From positions 1-14,439 of the forward strand of contig CATEEE010000096.1 in assembly GCA_949499045.1 (NCBI GenBank): 14,439 nucleotides of DNA, written 5' to 3'. Shown one piece after another: positions 13,853-14,439 of the stretch (positions are counted from its first letter, which is position 1; the number at the start of each line of letters is the position of its first letter). The stretch comes from Marinobacterium sp. xm-d-530. GTDB lineage: Bacteria > Pseudomonadota > Gammaproteobacteria > Pseudomonadales > Balneatricaceae. The notes below the pieces were generated by a model. That model saw nothing but the letters and a program-made list of their open reading frames with translations, had not been told where the DNA came from and did not search any database. The translations under genes were made by a program, and so were the position numbers.

Positions 13853-14439
13853 ATGGAATACTTACCGCTCTTTTTTGATCTTAAGAACCGCTCCATATTA
13901 CTAGTTGGTGGCGGAGATGTTGCCTTACGCAAAGCAAGACTATTAACCCGTGCTGGCGCCCTGATACATCTCATTGCGTTAGACGTCTGTGAAGAGGTAC
14001 GAATACTGGTTGAAAAGAACGGTGGTCAGATTGAGCTAGGTAAGTATCGTAAATCCCTATTGCAAGGCAGGGTTTTGGTTGTCGCAGCGACCGACAATCA
14101 GTCGCTCAATGAGTCGATCTCTTTTGACGCGCGTTCTGTCAATGTTCCGGTCAACGTTGTGGACAGCCCTGCGCTCTGTACCTTTATCTTTCCAGCAATT
14201 GTTGATCGATCCCCGATTGTTGTGGGCATCTCTTCGGCGGGTAAAGCTCCGGTCTTAGCGAGAAATCTTCGAGCTCGATTGGAGACACTGATTCCTAGAG
14301 GGTATGCCGATTTGGGTGGATTAGTAGGACGATTTAGACAGCAGGTCAAACATAAATTTGCCACGGTTGATGGTCGTCGTATGTTTTGGGAGAAGATCCT
14401 CTCCGGCCCCGTCGCAGAAAAGGTATTTGCCGAACAGCA
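13853..14439 (+). CDS. cysG: Siroheme synthase, N-terminal dehydrogenase/ferrochelatase part (cut by window edge)
   Basis: Makes siroheme, the cofactor of CysI. The CysG N-terminal module oxidises precorrin-2 with NAD and inserts iron. 195 codons are visible and the frame is still open at the edge. MEYLPLFFDLKNRSILLVGG and GGDVALRKARLL form the Rossmann NAD site (15-31). NVVDSP places Asp104, and GISSAGKAPVLAR places Ser128, at the same numbers as the E. coli catalytic Asp104 and the Ser128 known to be phosphorylated in Salmonella CysG. KHKFATVDGRRMFWEK matches the dimerisation region. Whether the uroporphyrinogen methyltransferase half follows cannot be seen, so a single-domain CysG(A)/SirC-like protein is possible. 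It starts 12 nt after cysH, with only a weak SD. Confidence 0.93.
   Translation, partial: MEYLPLFFDLKNRSILLVGGGDVALRKARLLTRAGALIHLIALDVCEEVRILVEKNGGQIELGKYRKSLLQGRVLVVAATDNQSLNESISFDARSVNVPVNVVDSPALCTFIFPAIVDRSPIVVGISSAGKAPVLARNLRARLETLIPRGYADLGGLVGRFRQQVKHKFATVDGRRMFWEKILSGPVAEKVFAEQ

Noticed and set aside
14098..14364. Minus-strand open frame of 88 codons
   Set aside because: It is opposite the cysG coding sequence, whose NAD-site and catalytic motifs are conserved, so it is a shadow.
1..14439. Mobile or defence island
   Set aside because: All genes but the DUF2185 one belong to core metabolism, electron transport, repair or heat shock, and no integrase, transposase or toxin was seen.

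Overview
The window is a piece of gammaproteobacterial chromosome. The gene set argues for this: an rsx/rnf operon in the order A-B-C-D-G-E followed by nth, an IbpA-type small heat shock protein beginning with the enterobacterial-like MRNFDL, a split CysD/CysN ATP sulfurylase, and a single-chain CysI next to a DUF934 gene and a compact CysH. That last block resembles Pseudomonas and marine Oceanospirillales-type bacteria. The exact genus cannot be decided from the sequence alone. Nothing looks mobile: I see no transposase, integrase, tRNA, rRNA or CRISPR array.

Layout. (1) 1-410, minus: ibpA, cut by the window edge a few codons before its end, behind a sigma-32-like promoter and a three-hairpin leader that looks like a ROSE RNA thermometer. 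(2) 620-7352, minus: one tightly packed operon, rsxA-rsxB-rsxC-rsxD-rsxG-rsxE-nth-DUF2185 gene. Genes are separated by 3-9 nt or overlap by 4-11 nt. (3) 7353-7467: a short gap with a clear intrinsic terminator for the next operon upstream. (4) 7468-10051, minus: cysD-cysN. (5) 10052-10281: a very AT-rich divergent control region with repeated TTATATAA-centred elements. (6) 10282-14439, plus: a TauE/SafE permease gene, cysI, a DUF934 gene, cysH and the start of cysG, most of them overlapping or closely spaced.

How it works together. CysDN activates sulfate to APS. CysH is of the PAPS-using type and makes sulfite. CysI (siroheme plus 4Fe-4S) reduces sulfite to sulfide. CysG supplies the siroheme. 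The TauE-like permease probably moves sulfite or a related anion. DUF934 is a conserved companion of unknown role. APS kinase, needed between CysDN and CysH, has no intact gene here. Instead CysN carries a shortened APS-kinase-like tail whose P-loop is destroyed, so a working CysC must lie elsewhere. The Rsx complex is a membrane flavin/Fe-S electron-transfer machine (SoxR reduction in E. coli; ion-coupled Fd:NAD oxidoreduction for Rnf), and Nth is a base-excision repair glycosylase also holding a 4Fe-4S cluster.

Most of the window is ordinary, well-known metabolism. The parts worth a second look are the degenerate APS kinase tail of CysN, the repeat architecture of the divergent cys promoter region, the candidate ibpA thermometer, and the two small genes of unknown function (DUF2185 and DUF934).
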